Of a stretch of 5,027 bases of DNA, positions 4,967 through 5,027 are shown one piece after another (position 1 is the first letter of the stretch; every line of letters begins with the position of its first letter). A program made the translations under genes and the position numbers. The stretch spans positions 1-5,027 of the forward strand of contig JAFUNW010000276.1 in assembly GCA_017472905.1 (NCBI GenBank), written 5' to 3'. The notes under the pieces were generated by a model. The model searched no databases and was not told the origin of the DNA. It worked only from the letters and a program-made list of their open reading frames with translations. Source of the DNA: Bacteroidaceae bacterium (GTDB lineage: Bacteria > Bacteroidota > Bacteroidia > Bacteroidales > Bacteroidaceae).

Positions 4967-4998
4967 TTTGGTTTGTGTTGAAATCAGCAGTACTTTTG
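4967..4998 (+). promoter_or_regulatory. Strong consensus Bacteroidetes promoter reading out of the right edge
   Basis: TTTG at 4967-4970 is followed after exactly 20 bases by TACTTTTG at 4991-4998. This matches the known Bacteroides vegetative consensus TTTG-N19-21-TAnnTTTG. An A/T-rich track at 4926-4965 lies upstream like an UP element. Transcription should begin near 5003-5006. The 20-odd bases of transcript inside the window include the short dyad CTTTC-C-GAAAG (5005-5015) and end in GGCGTTA. The shape resembles stable-RNA (rRNA or tRNA) promoters of this group, but the gene itself lies outside. Confidence 0.75.
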
Positions 4999-5027
4999 CA
5001 TCCGCTTTCCGAAAGTTGGAGGCGTTA

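Overview
This is chromosomal DNA that looks like a Bacteroidales bacterium, most likely Bacteroides or a close relative. Three things point there. Two sites match the Bacteroidetes -7 promoter box TAnnTTTG, and one of them has TTTG 20 bases upstream. Most genes start after A-rich leaders without a clear Shine-Dalgarno sequence. The intergenic regions are dense in short dyad repeats. I see no phage, transposase, CRISPR or plasmid genes. The assignment rests on recognised motifs, not on a database search.

Layout, left to right on the + strand. Positions 1-463 hold the C-terminal part of a protein that is probably a phosphate transporter with a PhoU-like helical tail. Positions 464-714 hold a repeat built of GGAGATAA/TTATCTCC units, then a long hairpin with a T6 tract. 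The right arm of that hairpin contains AGGAGG, and directly after it comes an unlisted 43-codon ORF (715-846) for a single-pass membrane protein. Positions 847-1073 contain a REP-like palindrome and a 12-bp direct repeat. Next is a same-strand run: a DUF308/HdeD-type membrane protein (1074-1697), riboflavin synthase (1738-2340) and an FMN-type nitroreductase (2337-2876). The last two overlap at an ATGA junction. A strong hairpin terminator follows the nitroreductase.

Positions 2877-3071 lie between convergent genes and carry that terminator plus a second copy of a repeat related to the one at 493-611. On the - strand, 3072-4520 encodes a PLP-dependent beta-eliminating lyase of the tryptophanase/tyrosine phenol-lyase family. 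It keeps the substrate-contact residues of tyrosine phenol-lyase but has lost a conserved PLP-contact arginine and the monovalent-cation asparagine. Positions 4521-5027 are an AT-rich divergent region. They hold a candidate - strand promoter for the lyase, spaced TTCAGGT motifs, and a textbook Bacteroides promoter at 4967-4998 firing rightward out of the window.

Functionally, riboflavin synthase and nitroreductase form a sensible pair, because one supplies the precursor of the flavin cofactor used by the other. The best leads for novelty are the divergent lyase, the hairpin-plus-small-membrane-protein arrangement, and the two related dyad repeats whose arms differ in a compensated way.
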